A stretch of DNA of 64,000 bases from Prosopocoilus inquinatus (Eukaryota > Arthropoda > Insecta > Coleoptera > Lucanidae), in assembly GCA_036172665.1 (NCBI GenBank), contig CM069880.1, positions 3,040,501-3,104,500 of the forward strand, written 5' to 3'. The notes under the pieces were generated by a model, which did no database searches, had not been told where the DNA came from, and saw only the letters and a list, made by a program, of their open reading frames with translations. The position numbers and the translations under genes were made by a program. This document shows, piece after piece, positions 28,501 to 40,600 of this stretch (its first letter is position 1; each line of letters begins with the position of its first letter).

Positions 28501-31500
28501 TACTATGTTATTTGACGTTTCGATGGACTCCAGTAACTCTAATGTGAGATACGAAATTTTCGGACGCAGCAGCAGCTGGAAATAGTTTTAAACGAAACAA
28601 CACATATTAGCGTTGTTCCTGTGATGTATCTAATCGATCCTTACTCATCTATCATGTTATTTGAAGTTTGGATGGACTCCAGTAACTCTGATGTGAGATA
28701 CAAAGTTCTCGGACGCAGCAGAAGCTGGAAATAGTTTTGAAGGAAACAACACGTATTAGCGTTGTTCCTGTGATGTATCTAAACGATCCTTACGTATCTA
28801 ACATGTTATTTGACGTTTGGATGGACTCCAGTAAGTCTGATGTGAGATACAAAGTTTTTGGACGCAGCAGGAGCTGGAAATAGTTTTAAACGAAACAACA
28901 CGTATTAGCGATGTTCCTGTGATGTATCTAATCGATCCTTACTCATGTATCATGTTATTTTACGTTTGGATGGACTCCAGTAACTCTGATGTGAGATACA
29001 AAGTTTTTGGACGCAGCAGAAACTGGAAATAGTTTTAAACGAAACAACACGTATTAGCGCTGTTCCTGTGATGTATCTAATCGATCCTTACTTAGCTACT
29101 ATGTTATTTGACGTTTCAATGGACTCCAGTAACTCTAATGTGAGATACGAAATTTTCGGACGCAGCAGCAGCTGGAAATAGTTTTAAACGAAACAACACA
29201 TATTAGCGTTGTTCCTGTGATGTATCTAATCGATCCTTACTCATCTATCATGTTATTTGACGTTTGGACGGACTCCAGTAACTCTGATGTGAGATACAAA
29301 GTTCTCGGACGCAGCAGAAGCTGGAAATAGTTTCGAACGAAACAACACGTATTAGCGTTATTCCTGTGATGTATCTAAACTATCCTTACTTATCTAACAT
29401 GTTATTTGACGTTTGGATGGCCTCCAGTAAGTCTGATGTGAGATACAAAGTTTTTGGACGCAGCTGAAGTTAGAAATAGTTTTAAACGAAACAACACGCA
29501 TTGGCGTTGTTCCTGTGATGTATCTAATCGATCCTTACTTATCTATCATGTTATTTGACGTTTCGATGGACTCCAGTATCTCTGATGTGAGATACGAAGT
29601 TCTCGGACGCAGCAGAAGCTGGAAATAGTTTTAAACGAAACAACACGCATTAGCGTTGTTCCTGTGATGTATCTAATTGATCCTTACTCATCTATCATGT
29701 TATTTGGCGTTTCGATGGACTCCAGTAACGTTGATATGAGATACGAAGTTCTCGGACGCAGCTGAAGCTGGAAATAGTTTTAAACGAAACAACACGCATT
29801 AGCGTTGTTCCTGTGATGTATCTAATCGATCCTTACTCATCTATCATGTTATTTGACGTTTCGATGGACTCCAGTAACTTTGATGTGAGATACGACGTTT
29901 TCTTACGCAGCAGAAGCTGGAAATAGTTTTAAACGAAACAACACGCATTAGCGATGTTCCTGTGATGTATCTAATCGATTACTACTCATCTATCATGTTA
30001 TTTTACGTTTGGATGGACTCCAGTAACTCTGATGTGAGTTACAAAGTTTTTGGACGCAGCAGAAGCTGGAAATAGTTTTGAACGAAACAACACGTATTAG
30101 CGTTGTTCCTGTGATGTATCTAATCGATCCTTACTTAGCTACTATGTTATTTGACGTTTCGATGGACTCCAGTAACTCTAATGTGAGATACGAAATTTTC
30201 GGACGCAGCAGCAGCTGGAAATAGTTTTAAACGAAACAACACATATTAGCGTTGTTCCTGTGATGTATCTAATCGATCCTTACTCATCTATCATGTTATT
30301 TGAAGTTTGGATGGACTCCAGTAACTCTGATGTGAGATACAAAGTTCTCGGACGCAGCAGAAGCTGGAAATAGTTTTGAAGGAAACAACACGTATTAGCG
30401 TTGTTCCTGTGATGTATCTAAACGATCCTTACGTATCTAACATGTTATTTGACGTTTGGATGGACTCCAGTAAGTCTGATGTGAGATACAAAGTTTTTGG
30501 ACGCAGCAGGAGCTGGAAATAGTTTTAAACGAAACAACACGTATTAGCGATGTTCCTGTGATGTATCTAATCGATCCTTACTCATGTATCATGTTATTTT
30601 ACGTTTGGATGGACTCCAGTAACTCTGATGTGAGATACAAAGTTTTTGGACGCAGCAGAAACTGGAAATAGTTTTGAACGAAACAACACGTATTAGCGCT
30701 GTTCCTGTGATGTATCTAATCGATCCTTACTTAGCTACTATGTTATTTGACGTTTCAATGGACTCCAGTAACTCTAATGTGAGATACGAAATTTTCGGAC
30801 GCAGCAGCAGCTGGAAATAGTTTTAAACGAAACAACACATATTAGCGTTGTTCCTGTGATGTATCTAATCGATCCTTTCTCATCTATTATGTTATTTGAC
30901 GTTTGGATGGACACCAGTAACTCTGATGTGAGATACGAAGTTCTCGGACGCAGCAGAAGCTGGAAATAGTTTTAAACGAAACAACATGCATTAGCGTTGT
31001 TCCTGTGATGTATCTAATCGATCCTTACTCATCTATCATGTTATTTGGCGTTTCGATGGACTCCAGTAACTTTGATGTGAGATACGACGTTTTCGGACGC
31101 AGCAGAAGCTGGAAATAGTTTTAAACGAAACAACACGCATTAGCGATGTTCCTGTGATGTATCTAAACTATCCTTACTTATCTAACATGTTATTTGACGT
31201 TTGGATGGCCTCCAGTAAGTCTGATGTGAGATACAAAGTTTTTGGACGCAGCTGAAGTTAGAAATAGTTTTAAACGAAACAACACGCATTAGCGTTGTTC
31301 CTGTGATGTATCTAATCGATCCTTACTTATCTATCATGTTATTTGACGTTTCGATGGACTCCAGTAACTCTGATGTGAGATACGAAGTTCTCGGACGCAG
31401 CAGAAGCTGGAAATAGTTTTAAACGAAACAACACGCATTAGCGTTGTTCCTGTGATGTATCTAATTGATCCTTACTCATCTATCATGTTATTTGGCGTTT

Positions 31501-34500
31501 CGATGGACTCCAGTAACTTTGATGTGAGATACGAAGTTCTCGGACGCAGCTGAAGCTAGAAATAGTTTTAAACGAAACAACACGCATTAGCGTTGTTCCT
31601 GTGATGTATCTAATCGATCCTTACTTATCTATCATGTTATTTGACGTTTCGATGGACTCCAGTAACTCTGATGTGAGATACGACGTTTTCAGACGCAGCA
31701 GAAGCTGGAAATAGTTTTAAACGAAACAACACGTATTAGCGTTGTTCCTGTGATGTATCTAATCGATCCTTACTTATCTATCATGTTATTTGACGTTTGG
31801 ATGGACTCCAGTAACTCTGATGTGAGATACGAAGTTCTCGGACGCAGCAGAAGCTGGAAATAGTTTTAAACGAAACAACACGCATTAGCGTTGTTCCTGT
31901 GATGTATCTAATTGATCCTTACTCATCTATCATGTTATTTGGCGTTTCGATGGACTCCAGTAACTTTGATATGAGATACGAAGTTCTCGGACGCAGCTGA
32001 AGCTGGAAATAGTTTTAAACGAAACAACACGCATTAGCGTTGTTCCTGTGATGTATCTAATCGATCCTTACTCATCTATCATGTTATTTGACGTTTCGAT
32101 GGACTCCAGTAACTTTGATGTGAGATACGACGTTTTCTTACGCAGCAGAAGCTGGAAATAGTTTTAAACGAAACAACACGCATTAGCGATGTTCCTGTGA
32201 TGTATCTAATCGATCCTTACTCATCTATCATGTTATTTTACGTTTGGATGGACTCCAGTAACTCTGATGTGAGATACGACGTTTTCAGACGCAGCAGAAG
32301 CTGGAAATAGTTTTAAACGAAACAACACGTATTAGCGTTGTTCCTGTGCTGTATCTAATCGATCCTTTCTCATCTATCATGTCATTTGATGTTTGGATGG
32401 ACTCCAGTAACTCTGATGTGAGATACGAAGTTCTCGGACGCAGCAGAAGCTGGAAATAGTTTTAAACGAAACAACACGCATTAGCGTTGTTCCTGTGATG
32501 TATCTAATCGATCCTTACTCATCTATCTTGTTATTTGAAGTTTGGATAGACTCCAGTAACTCTGATGTGAGATACAAAGTTCTCGGACGCAGCAGAAGCT
32601 GGAAATAGTTTTGAACGAAACAACACGTATTAGCGTTGTTCCTGTGATGTATCTAAACGATCCTTACTTATCTAACATGTTATTTGACGTTTGGATGGAC
32701 TCCAGTAAGTCTGATGTGAGATACAAAGTTTTTGGACGCAGCAGGAGCTTTAAATAGTTTTAAACGAAGCAACACGTATTAGCGTTGTTCCTGTGCTGTA
32801 TCTAATCGATCCTTACTTATCTATCATGTTATTTGACGTTTCGATGGACTCCAGTAACTCTGATATGAGATACGACGTTTTCGGACGCAGCAGAAGCTGG
32901 AAATAGTTTTAAACGAAACAACACGCATTAGCGATGTTCCTGTGATGTATCTAATCGATCCTTACTCATCTATCATGTTATTTTACGTTTGGATGGACTC
33001 CAGTAACTCTGATGTGAGATACAAAGTTTTTGGACGCAGCAGAAGCTGGAAATAGTTTTGAACGAAACAACACGTATTAGCGTTGTTCCTGTGATGTATC
33101 TAATCGATCCTTACTTAGCTACTATGTTATTTGACGTTTCGATGGACTCCAGTAACTCTAATGTGAGATACGAAATTTTCGGACGCAGCAGCAGCTGGAA
33201 ATAGTTTTAAACGAAACAACACATATTAGCGTTGTTCCTGTGATGTATCTAATCGATCCTTATTCATCTATCATGTTATTTGACGTTTGGACGGACTCCA
33301 GTAACTCTGATGTGAGATACAAAGTTCTCGGACGCAGCAGAAGCTGGAAATAGTTTTGAACGAAACAACACGTATTAGCGTTGTTCCTGTGATGTATCTA
33401 AACGATCCTTACTTATCTAACATATTATTTGACGTTTGGATGGCCTCCAGTAAGTCTGATGTGAGATACAAAGTTTTTGGACGCAGCAGGAGCTTGAAAT
33501 AGTTTTAAACGAAACAACACGCATTAGCGTTGTTCCTGTGATGTATCTAATCGATCCTTACTCATATATCATGTTATTTGGCGTTTCGATGGACTCCAGT
33601 AACTTTGATGTGAGATACGAAGTTCTCGGACGCAGCTGAAGCTGGAAATAGTTTTAAACGAAACAACACGCATTAGCGTTGTTCCTGTGATGTATCTAAT
33701 CGATCCTTACTCATCTATCATGTTATTTGGCGTTTCGATGGACTCCAGTAACTTTGATGTGAGATACGAAGTTCTCGGACGCAGCTGAAGCTAGAAATAG
33801 TTTTAAACGAAACAACACGCATTAGCCTTGTTCCTGTGATGTATCTAATCGATTCTTACTTATCTATCATGTTATTTGACGTTTCGATGGACTCCAGTAT
33901 CTGTGATGTGAGATACGAAGTTCTCGGACGCAGCTGAAGCTGGAAATAGTTTTAAACGAAACAACACGCATTAGCGTTGTTCCTGTGATGTATCTAATCG
34001 ATCCTTACTCATCTATCATGTTATTTGACGTTTCGATGGACTCCAGTAACTTTGATGTGAGATACGACGTTTTCTTACGCAGCAGAAGCTGGAAATAGTT
34101 TTAAACGAAACAACACGCATTAGCGATGTTCCTGTGATGTATCTAATCGATCCCTACTCATCTATCATGTTATTTTACGTTTGGATGGACTCCAGTAACT
34201 CTGATGTGAGTTACAAAGTTTTTGGACGCAGCAGAAGCTGGAAATAGTTTTGAACGAAACAACACGTATTAGCGTTGTTCCTGTGATGTATCTAATCGAT
34301 CCTTACTTAGCTACTATGTTATTTGACGTTTCGATGGACTCCAGTATCTCTAATGTGAGATACGAAATTTTCGGACGCAGCAGCAGCTGGAAATAGTTTT
34401 AAACGAAACAACACATATTAGCGTTGTTCCTGTGATGTATCTAATCGATCCTTACTCATCTATCATGTTATTTGAAGTTTGAATGGACTCCAGTAACTCT

Positions 34501-35230
34501 GATGTGAGATACAAAGTTCTCGGACGCAGCAGAAGCTGGAAATAGTTTTGAAGGAAACAACACGTATTAGCGTTGTTCCTGTGATGTATCTAAACGATCC
34601 TTACGTATCTAACATGTTATTTGACGTTTGGATGGACTCCAGTAAGTCTGATGTGATATACAAAGTTTTTGGACGCAGCAGGAGCTGGAAATAGTTTTAA
34701 ACGAAACAACACGTATTAGCGATGTTCCTGTGATGTATCTAATCGATCCTTACTCATGTATCATGTTATTTTACGTTTGGATGGACTCCAGTAACTCTGA
34801 TGTGAGATACAAAGTTTTTGGACGCAGCAGAAACTGGAAATAGTTTTAAACGAAACAACACGTATTAGCGCTGTTCCTGTGATGTATCTAATCGATCCTT
34901 ACTTAGCTACTATGTTATTTGACGTTTCAATGGACTCCAGTAACTCTAATGTGAGATACGAAATTTTCGGACGCAGCAGCAGCTGGAAATAGTTTTAAAC
35001 GAAACAACACATATTAGCGTTGTTCCTGTGATGTATCTAATCGATCCTTACTCATCTATCATGTTATTTGACGTTTGGACGGACTCCAGTAACTCTGATG
35101 TGAGATACAAAGTTCTCGGACGCAGCAGAAGCTGGAAATAGTTTCGAACGAAACAACACGTATTAGCGTTATTCCTGTGATGTATCTAAACTATCCTTAC
35201 TTATCTAACATGTTATTTGACGTTTGGATG
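25520..35230 (+). repeat. 40-monomer (5960-bp) higher-order repeat, two copies
   Basis: Sequence from about 25520 to 29430 recurs at about 31480-35230. The offset is 5960 bp at first (40 monomers) and 5811 bp after about 33920, where the second copy lacks one monomer. Shared markers are ATCTATCTTG (26561/32521), ATTAGCCTTG (27861/33821) and ACTCATGTATC near 28941/34752. The ATCTATCTTG variant also occurs at 20899, 38 monomers before 26561, so the same block has relatives further left. The second copy stops matching at about 35240, where right-domain subtypes begin. Confidence 0.85.
27840..30880 (+). repeat. 11-monomer (1639-bp) near-tandem duplication
   Basis: Positions about 27840-29240 recur at about 29480-30880, offset 1639 bp. 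Both contain AACGTTGATATG (28088/29727), TAAGCTACTATG-free subtype order identical around them, and ACTCATGTATC (28941/30580). Differences include ACACCCATT near 28303 against ACACGCATT, and GATCCCTAC near 28348 against GATTACTAC. It lies inside the 40-monomer repeat. The second 40-monomer copy (31480-35230) does not repeat it, so the 11-monomer duplication came after the 40-monomer duplication or was lost from that copy. Confidence 0.82.
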
Positions 35231-36892
35231 GCCTCCAGTAACTCTGATGTGAGATACGACGTTTTCGGACGCAGCAGAAGCTGGAAATAGTTTTAAACGA
35301 AACAACACGTATTAGCGTTGTTCCTGTGATGTATCTAATCGATCCTTTCTCATCTATTATGTTATTTGACGTTTGGATGGACACCAGTAACTCTGATGTG
35401 AGATACGAAGTTCTCGGACGCAGCAGAAGCTGGAAATAGTTTTAAACGAAATAACACGCATTAGCGTTGTTCCTGTGATGTATCTAATCGATCCTTACTC
35501 ATCTATCATGTTATTTGGCGTTTCGATGGACTCCAGTAACTTTGATGTGAGATACGACGTTTTCGGACGCAGCAGAAGCTGGAAATAGTTTTGAAGGAAA
35601 CAACACGCATTAGCGATGTTCCTGTGATGTATCTAATCGATCCTTACTCATCTATCATGTTATTTTACGTTTGGATGGACTCCAGTAACTCTGATGTGAG
35701 ATACGACGTTTTCGGACGCAGCAGAAGCTGGAAATAGTTTTAAACGAAACAACACGTATTAGCGTTGTTCCTGTGATGTATCTAATCGATCCTTTCTCAT
35801 CTATTATGTTATTTGACGTTTGGATGGACACCAGTAACTCTGATGTGAGATACGAAGTTCTCGGACGCAGCAGAAGCTGGAAATAGTTTTAAACGAAACA
35901 ACACGCATTAGCGTTGTTCCTGTGATGTATCTAATCGATCCTTACTCATCTATCATGTTATTTGGCGTTTCGATGGACTCCAGTAACTTTGATGTGAGAT
36001 ACGACGTTTTCGGACGCAGCAGAAGCTGGAAATAGTTTTGAAGGAAACAACACGCATTAGCGATGTTCCTGTGATGTATCTAATCGATCCTTACTCATCT
36101 ATCATGTTATTTTACGTTTGGATGGACTCCAGTAACTCTGATGTGAGATACAAAGTTTTTGGACGCAGCAGAAGCTGGAAATAGTTTTGAACGAAACGAC
36201 ACGTATTAGCGTTGTTCCTGTGATGTATCTAATCGATCCTTACTTAGCTACTATGTTGTTTGACGTTTCGATGGACTCCAGTAACTCTAATGTGAGATAC
36301 GAAATTTTCGGACGCAGCAGCAGCTGGAAATAGTTTTAAACGAAACAACACATATTAGCGTTGTTCCTGTGATGTATCTAATCGATCCTTACTCATCTAT
36401 CATGTTATTTGGCGTTTCGATGGACTCCAGTAACTTTGATGTGAGATACGAAGTTCTCGGACGCAGCTGAAGCTGGAAATAGTTTTAAACGAAACAACAC
36501 GTATTAGCGTTGTTCCTGTGATGTATCTAATCGATCCTTACTTAGCTACTATGTTATTTGACGTTTCGATGGACTCCAGTAACTCTAATGTGAGATATGA
36601 AATTTTCGGACGCAGCAGCAGCTGGAAATAGTTTTAAACGAAACAACACATATTAGCGTTGTTCCTGTGATGTATCTAATCGATCCTTACTCATCTCTCA
36701 TGTTATTTGACGTTTGGACTTACTCCAGTAACTCTGATGTGAGATAAAAAGTTCTCGGACGCAGCAGAAGCTGGAAATAGTTTTGAACGAAACAACACGC
36801 ATTAGCGTTGTTCCTGTGATGTATCTAAACGATCCTTATTTATCTAACATGTTATTTGACGTTTCGATGGACTCCAGTAAGTCTGATGTGAG

Positions 36893-36895
<3 letters not shown>
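35230..36895 (+). repeat. Transition zone between two satellite subtype domains
   Basis: Here subtypes common on the right become frequent: TTTCTCATCTATTATG with GGACACCAG (35381 and 35828; one earlier copy at 30911), CTCATCTCTCATG (first near 36693) and CCTTATTTATC (first near 36835). Subtypes characteristic of the left, such as GTGCTG joined to TCATTTGATG, fade out. Two nearly identical 3-monomer runs (35231-35677 and 35678-36124) lie side by side, offset 447 bp. No gene-like sequence is present. Confidence 0.7.

Positions 36896-36933
<38 letters not shown>
36893..36933 (-). repeat. (TAA)n microsatellite, 3' tail of the LINE
   Basis: About 13 TAA units, (TTA)n on the element's strand, sit between satellite ending GTGAGATA and the LINE 3' UTR. 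Simple-repeat tails of this kind replace poly(A) in several LINE clades. The first bases overlap ambiguously with the satellite's own GATA, so the exact junction is uncertain by 2-3 bases. Confidence 0.9.
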
Positions 36934-36934
<1 letters not shown>

Positions 36935-36940
36935 TTTATT
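36935..36940 (-). promoter_or_regulatory. AATAAA motif just before the LINE tail
   Basis: TTTATT on the plus strand reads AATAAA on the element's strand, followed by CATT and the TTA-repeat tail. It resembles a polyadenylation signal, but in a TAA-tailed element it may be part of the 3' end recognised by the reverse transcriptase, or chance in AT-rich sequence. Confidence 0.45.
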
Positions 36941-37119
36941 GGTGATGGTCATTCAAGAGAATTTTCACACGTCACAGATTTAACAAATTAAAATATAACA
37001 TTAATAGTAATATTGTCGAATGCAATAGGCAGAGAATATAAATAAAAGTAAAAGATGTACATATAAATAAAATATACATTTATATACTTATAAATAAACG
37101 GTTATTGACGATTTGAGGG
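36941..37119 (-). other. LINE 3' untranslated region
   Basis: About 180 bp of AT-rich sequence between the ORF stop and the tail, with no open frame of note and no similarity to the satellite. It contains several ATAAAT/TATAAAT-like runs (about 37040-37100). It belongs with the LINE because the 792-bp insert is bounded by satellite on both sides. Confidence 0.75.
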
Positions 37120-37687
37120 TTATCTGACGGGGAGACTAGTTAAATCACAAAAATCATTTTCAAGAAACTCTTGGATATTATAGAATGCTTTTCCCAGCAG
37201 GTAGTTTTTTATCACCTTCTTAAATTCTGATAATTCTAAATTTACGATATGTGTGGGTAACACATTAAATAATTTTATTCCAAAGTAGTTAATGCCATCC
37301 CTAGCTCTTTGAGTTCTATTGTATTTAATTAATAGTTCGTTTTTATTACGAGTGTTATAAGTGTGATAATCGTCATTCCTCTTATAGTGAAATATATTAG
37401 TTTTTACGTGTAATAAACAAGTTAGTATGTAGATCGAGGTGAAAGTTAAAAGTTTGAATTCAATAAATTTGGACTTACAGCAATCTGTAAAACTCAAGCC
37501 CGCCATTATCCTTATGCACCTCCTCTGAACACGAAAGACCTGCGAAGCATGGGAAGAGCCTCCCCAACACAAAACCGCGTACGACATGTGAGAGTGAAAG
37601 CAAGCGTAATATGTCTTTATCAGGGTTGCGAATGGTACAATGCTGATTAAATTTCTTATCATGAAAATACCTGTGTTCAGTTTCTTA
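37120..37687 (-). pseudogene. C-terminal fragment of LINE ORF2 (end of reverse transcriptase)
   Basis: An open frame of about 188 codons from the 5' junction to a TAA stop. The first ATG (37662) gives 180 residues, but the frame stays open upstream (KKLNTGIF before that Met), so the ATG is internal and the true start lay in the missing 5' part. Residues about 17-38 of the 180 include FHSHMSYAVLCWG, then VQRRCIRIM near 44-52. Later come YNTRNKNELL near 102-111 and GIKLFNVLP near 127-135. These match the typical tail of CR1/Jockey-group reverse transcriptases, downstream of the catalytic palm. The polymerase FADD-type motif and the endonuclease domain are missing, so the piece cannot retrotranspose by itself. 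The remaining frame has no stop or frameshift, which suggests a fairly recent insertion. Family membership is from recognition of motifs, not a search. Confidence 0.85.
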
Positions 37688-40600
37688 CAAAGTTTTTGGA
37701 CGCAGCAGGAGCTGGAAATAGTTTTAAACGAAACAACACGTATTAGCGTTGTTCCTGTACTGTATCTAATCGATCCTTACTTATCTATCATGTTATTTGA
37801 CGTTTCGAAGGACTCCAGTAACTCTGATGTGATATACGACGTTTTCGGACGCAGCAGAAGCTGGAAATAGTTTTAAACGAAACAACACGTATTAGCGTTG
37901 TTCCTGTGATGTATCTAATCGATCCTTTCTCATCTATTATGTTATTTGACGTTTGGATGGACACCAGTAACTCTGATGTGAGATACGAAGTTCTCGGACG
38001 CAGCAGAAGCTGGAAATAGTTTTAAACGAAACAACACGCATTAGCGTTGTTCCTGTGATGTATCTAATCGATCCTTACTCATCTATCATGTTATTTGGCG
38101 TTTCGATGGACTCCAGTAACTCTGATGTGAGATACAAAGTTTTTGGACGCAGCAGAAGCTGGAAATAGTTTTGAAGGAGACACCACGCATTAGCGTTGTT
38201 CCTGTGATGTATCTAATCGATCCTTACTCATCTATCATGTTATTTTACGTTTGGATGGACTCCAGTAACTCTGATGTGAGATACAAAGTTTTTGGACGCA
38301 GCAGAAGCTGGAAATAGTTTTGAACGAAACAACACGTATTAGCGTTGTTCCTGTGATGTATCTAATCGATCCTTACTTAGCTACTATGTTATTTGACGTT
38401 TCGATGGACTCCAGTAACTCTAATGTGAGATACGAAATTTTCGGACGCAGCAGCAGCTGGAAATAGTTTTAAACGAAACAACACATATTAGCGTTGTTCC
38501 TGTGATGTATCTAATCGATCCTTACTCATCTATCATGTTATTTGGCGTTTCGATGGACTCCAGTAACTTTGATGTGAGATACGAAGTTCTCGGACGCAGC
38601 TGAAGCTGGAAATAGTTTTAAACGAAACAACACGTATTAGCGTTGTTCCTGTGATGTATCTAATCGATCCTTACTTAGCCACTATGTTATTTGACGTTTC
38701 GATGGACTCCAGTAACTCTAATGTGAGATACGAAATTTTCGGACGCAGCAGCAGCTGGAAATAGTTTTAAACGAAACAACACATATTAGCGTTGTTCCTG
38801 TGTTGTATCTAATCGATCCTTACTCATCTCTCATGTTATTTGACGTTTGGACGGACTCCAGTAACTCTGATGTGAGATACAAAGTTCTCGGACGCAGCAG
38901 AAGCTGGAAATAGTTTTGAACGAAACAACACGTATTAGCGTTGTTCCTATGATGTATCTAAACGATCCTTATTTATCTAACATGTTATTTGACGTTTCGA
39001 TGGACTCCAGTAAGTCTGATGTGAGATACAAAGTTTTCGGACGCAGCAGAAGCTGGAAATAGTTTTAAACGAAACAACACGTATTAGCGTTGTTCCTGTG
39101 ATGTATCTAATCGATCCTTTCTCATCTATTATGTTATTTGACGTTTGGATGGACACCAGTAACTCTGATGTGAGATACGAAGTTCTCGGACGCAGCAGAA
39201 GCTGGAAATAGTTTTAAACGAAACAACACGCATTAGCGTTGTTCCTGTGATGTATCTAATCGATCCTTACTCATCTATCATGTTATTTGGCGTTTCGATG
39301 GACTCCAGTAACTTTGATGTGAGATACGACGTTTTCGGACGCAGCAGAAGCTGGAAATAGTTTTAAACGAAACAACACGCATTAGCGATGTTCCTGTGAT
39401 GTATCTAATCGATCCTTACTCATCTATCATGTTATTTTACGTTTGGATGGACTCCAGTAACTCTGATGTGAGATACGACGTTTTCGGACGCAGCAGAAGC
39501 TGGAAATAGTTTTAAACGAAACAACACGCATTAGCGATGTTCCTGTGATGTATCTAATCGATCCTTACTCATCTATCATGTTATTTTACGTTTGGATGGA
39601 CTCCAGTAACTCTGATGTGAGATACGACGTTTTCGGACGCAGCAGAAGCTGGAAATAGTTTTAAACGAAACAACACGCATTAGCGTTGTTCCTGTGATGT
39701 ATCTAATCGATCCTTACTCATCTACCATGTTATTTGGCGTTTCGATGGACTCCAGTAACTCTGATGTGAGATACAAAGTTCTCGGAGGCAGCAGAAGCTG
39801 GAAATAGTTTTGAACGAAACAACACGTATTAGCGTTGTTCCTGTGATGTATCTAAACGATCCTTATTTATCTAACATGTTATTTGACGTTTGGATGGACT
39901 CCAGTATGTCTGATGTGAGATACAAAGTTTTTGGACGCAGCAGGAGCTGGAAATAGTTTTAAACGAAACAACACGTATTAGCGTTGTTCCTGTGCTGTAT
40001 CTAATCGATCCTTACTTATCTATCATGTTATTTGACGTTTCGATGGACTCCAGTAACTCTGATGTGAGATACGACGTTTTCGGACGCAGCAGAAGCTGGA
40101 AATAGTTTTAAACGAAACAACACGTATTAGCGTTGTTCCTGTGATGTATCTAATCGATCCTTTCTCATCTATTATGTTATTTGACGTTTGGATGGACACC
40201 AGTAACTCTGATGTGAGATACGAAGTTCTCGGACGCAGCAGAAGCTGGAAATAGTTTTAAACGAAACAACACGCATTAGCGTTGTTCCTGTGATGTATCT
40301 AATCGATCCTTACTCATCTATCATGTTATTTGGCGTTTCGATGGACTCCAGTAACTTTGATGTGAGATACGACGTTTTCGGACGCAGCAGAAGCTGGAAA
40401 TAGTATTGAAGGAAACAACACGCATTAGCGATGTTCCTGTGATGTATCTAATCGATCCTTACTCATCTATCATGTTATTTTACGTTTGGATGGACTCCAG
40501 TAACTCTGATGTGAGATACAAAGTTTTTGGACGCAGCAGAAGCTGGAAATAGTTTTGAACGAAACGACACGTATTAGCGTTGTTCCTGTGATGTATCTAA

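Larger units (their letters stand above)
1..36895 (+). repeat. 149-bp satellite array, left domain (about 248 monomers)
   Basis: Head-to-tail copies of a 149-bp monomer, all in one orientation. The landmark AGCGTTGTTCC starts at 1, 150, 299, 448 and so on, and is still exactly in 149-bp register at 36804, so there is no net indel in this domain. Some monomers carry AGCGATGTTCC instead. Other constant blocks are GTATCTAATCGATCC, ATGGACTCCAGTAA, GATGTGAGATAC and GAAATAGTTTTAAACG. Monomers differ by point substitutions that define recurring subtypes, such as AATTGATCC or AAACGATCC for AATCGATCC, TTTGGCG or TTTTACG for TTTGACG, and CAGCTGAAG or CAGCAGCAG for CAGCAGAAG. Since 149 is not a multiple of 3 and most monomers carry TAG/TAA in GAAATAGTTTTAA, the array cannot be an extended coding repeat. 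Its role is not visible here; centromeric or heterochromatic satellite is an inference. Confidence 0.98.
36894..37687. other. Insertion junctions, target duplication of at most TA
   Basis: The left flank ends GTGAGATA at 36895 and the right flank resumes TACAAAG at 37686. The uninterrupted satellite reads GTGAGATACAAAG. The only bases that can be duplicated are TA (36894-36895 and 37686-37687), and one of these could belong to the tail. So the target-site duplication is 2 bp or less, and there is no target deletion. Confidence 0.85.
36896..37687 (-). mobile_element. 5'-truncated non-LTR retrotransposon (LINE, CR1/Jockey-like)
   Basis: The only non-satellite sequence in the window. Satellite phase jumps from 36804 to 37745 (941 bp), which is one monomer plus exactly 792 bp, so no satellite bases were lost. 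Read on the minus strand, the order is: a coding stretch entering at the 5' junction (37687), a TAA stop at 37122-37120, about 180 bp of AT-rich 3' UTR, an AATAAA motif, and a (TTA)n tail at the 3' end. This is the expected shape of an incompletely reverse-transcribed LINE. The encoded protein resembles the C-terminal end of CR1/Jockey-group ORF2. A (TAA)n-type tail is known from I-like and several CR1-like families, so the clade is left open. Full-length elements are several kb, so most of the element is absent. Confidence 0.9.

Noticed and set aside
36935..36940. Active polyadenylation site giving a satellite transcript end
   Set aside because: The AATAAA is part of a truncated LINE 3' end, and no promoter is visible upstream on that strand.
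37640..37870. 76-codon plus-strand frame crossing the LINE/satellite junction
   Set aside because: It starts antisense inside the LINE fragment and continues into satellite. A chance chimera with no recognisable domain.
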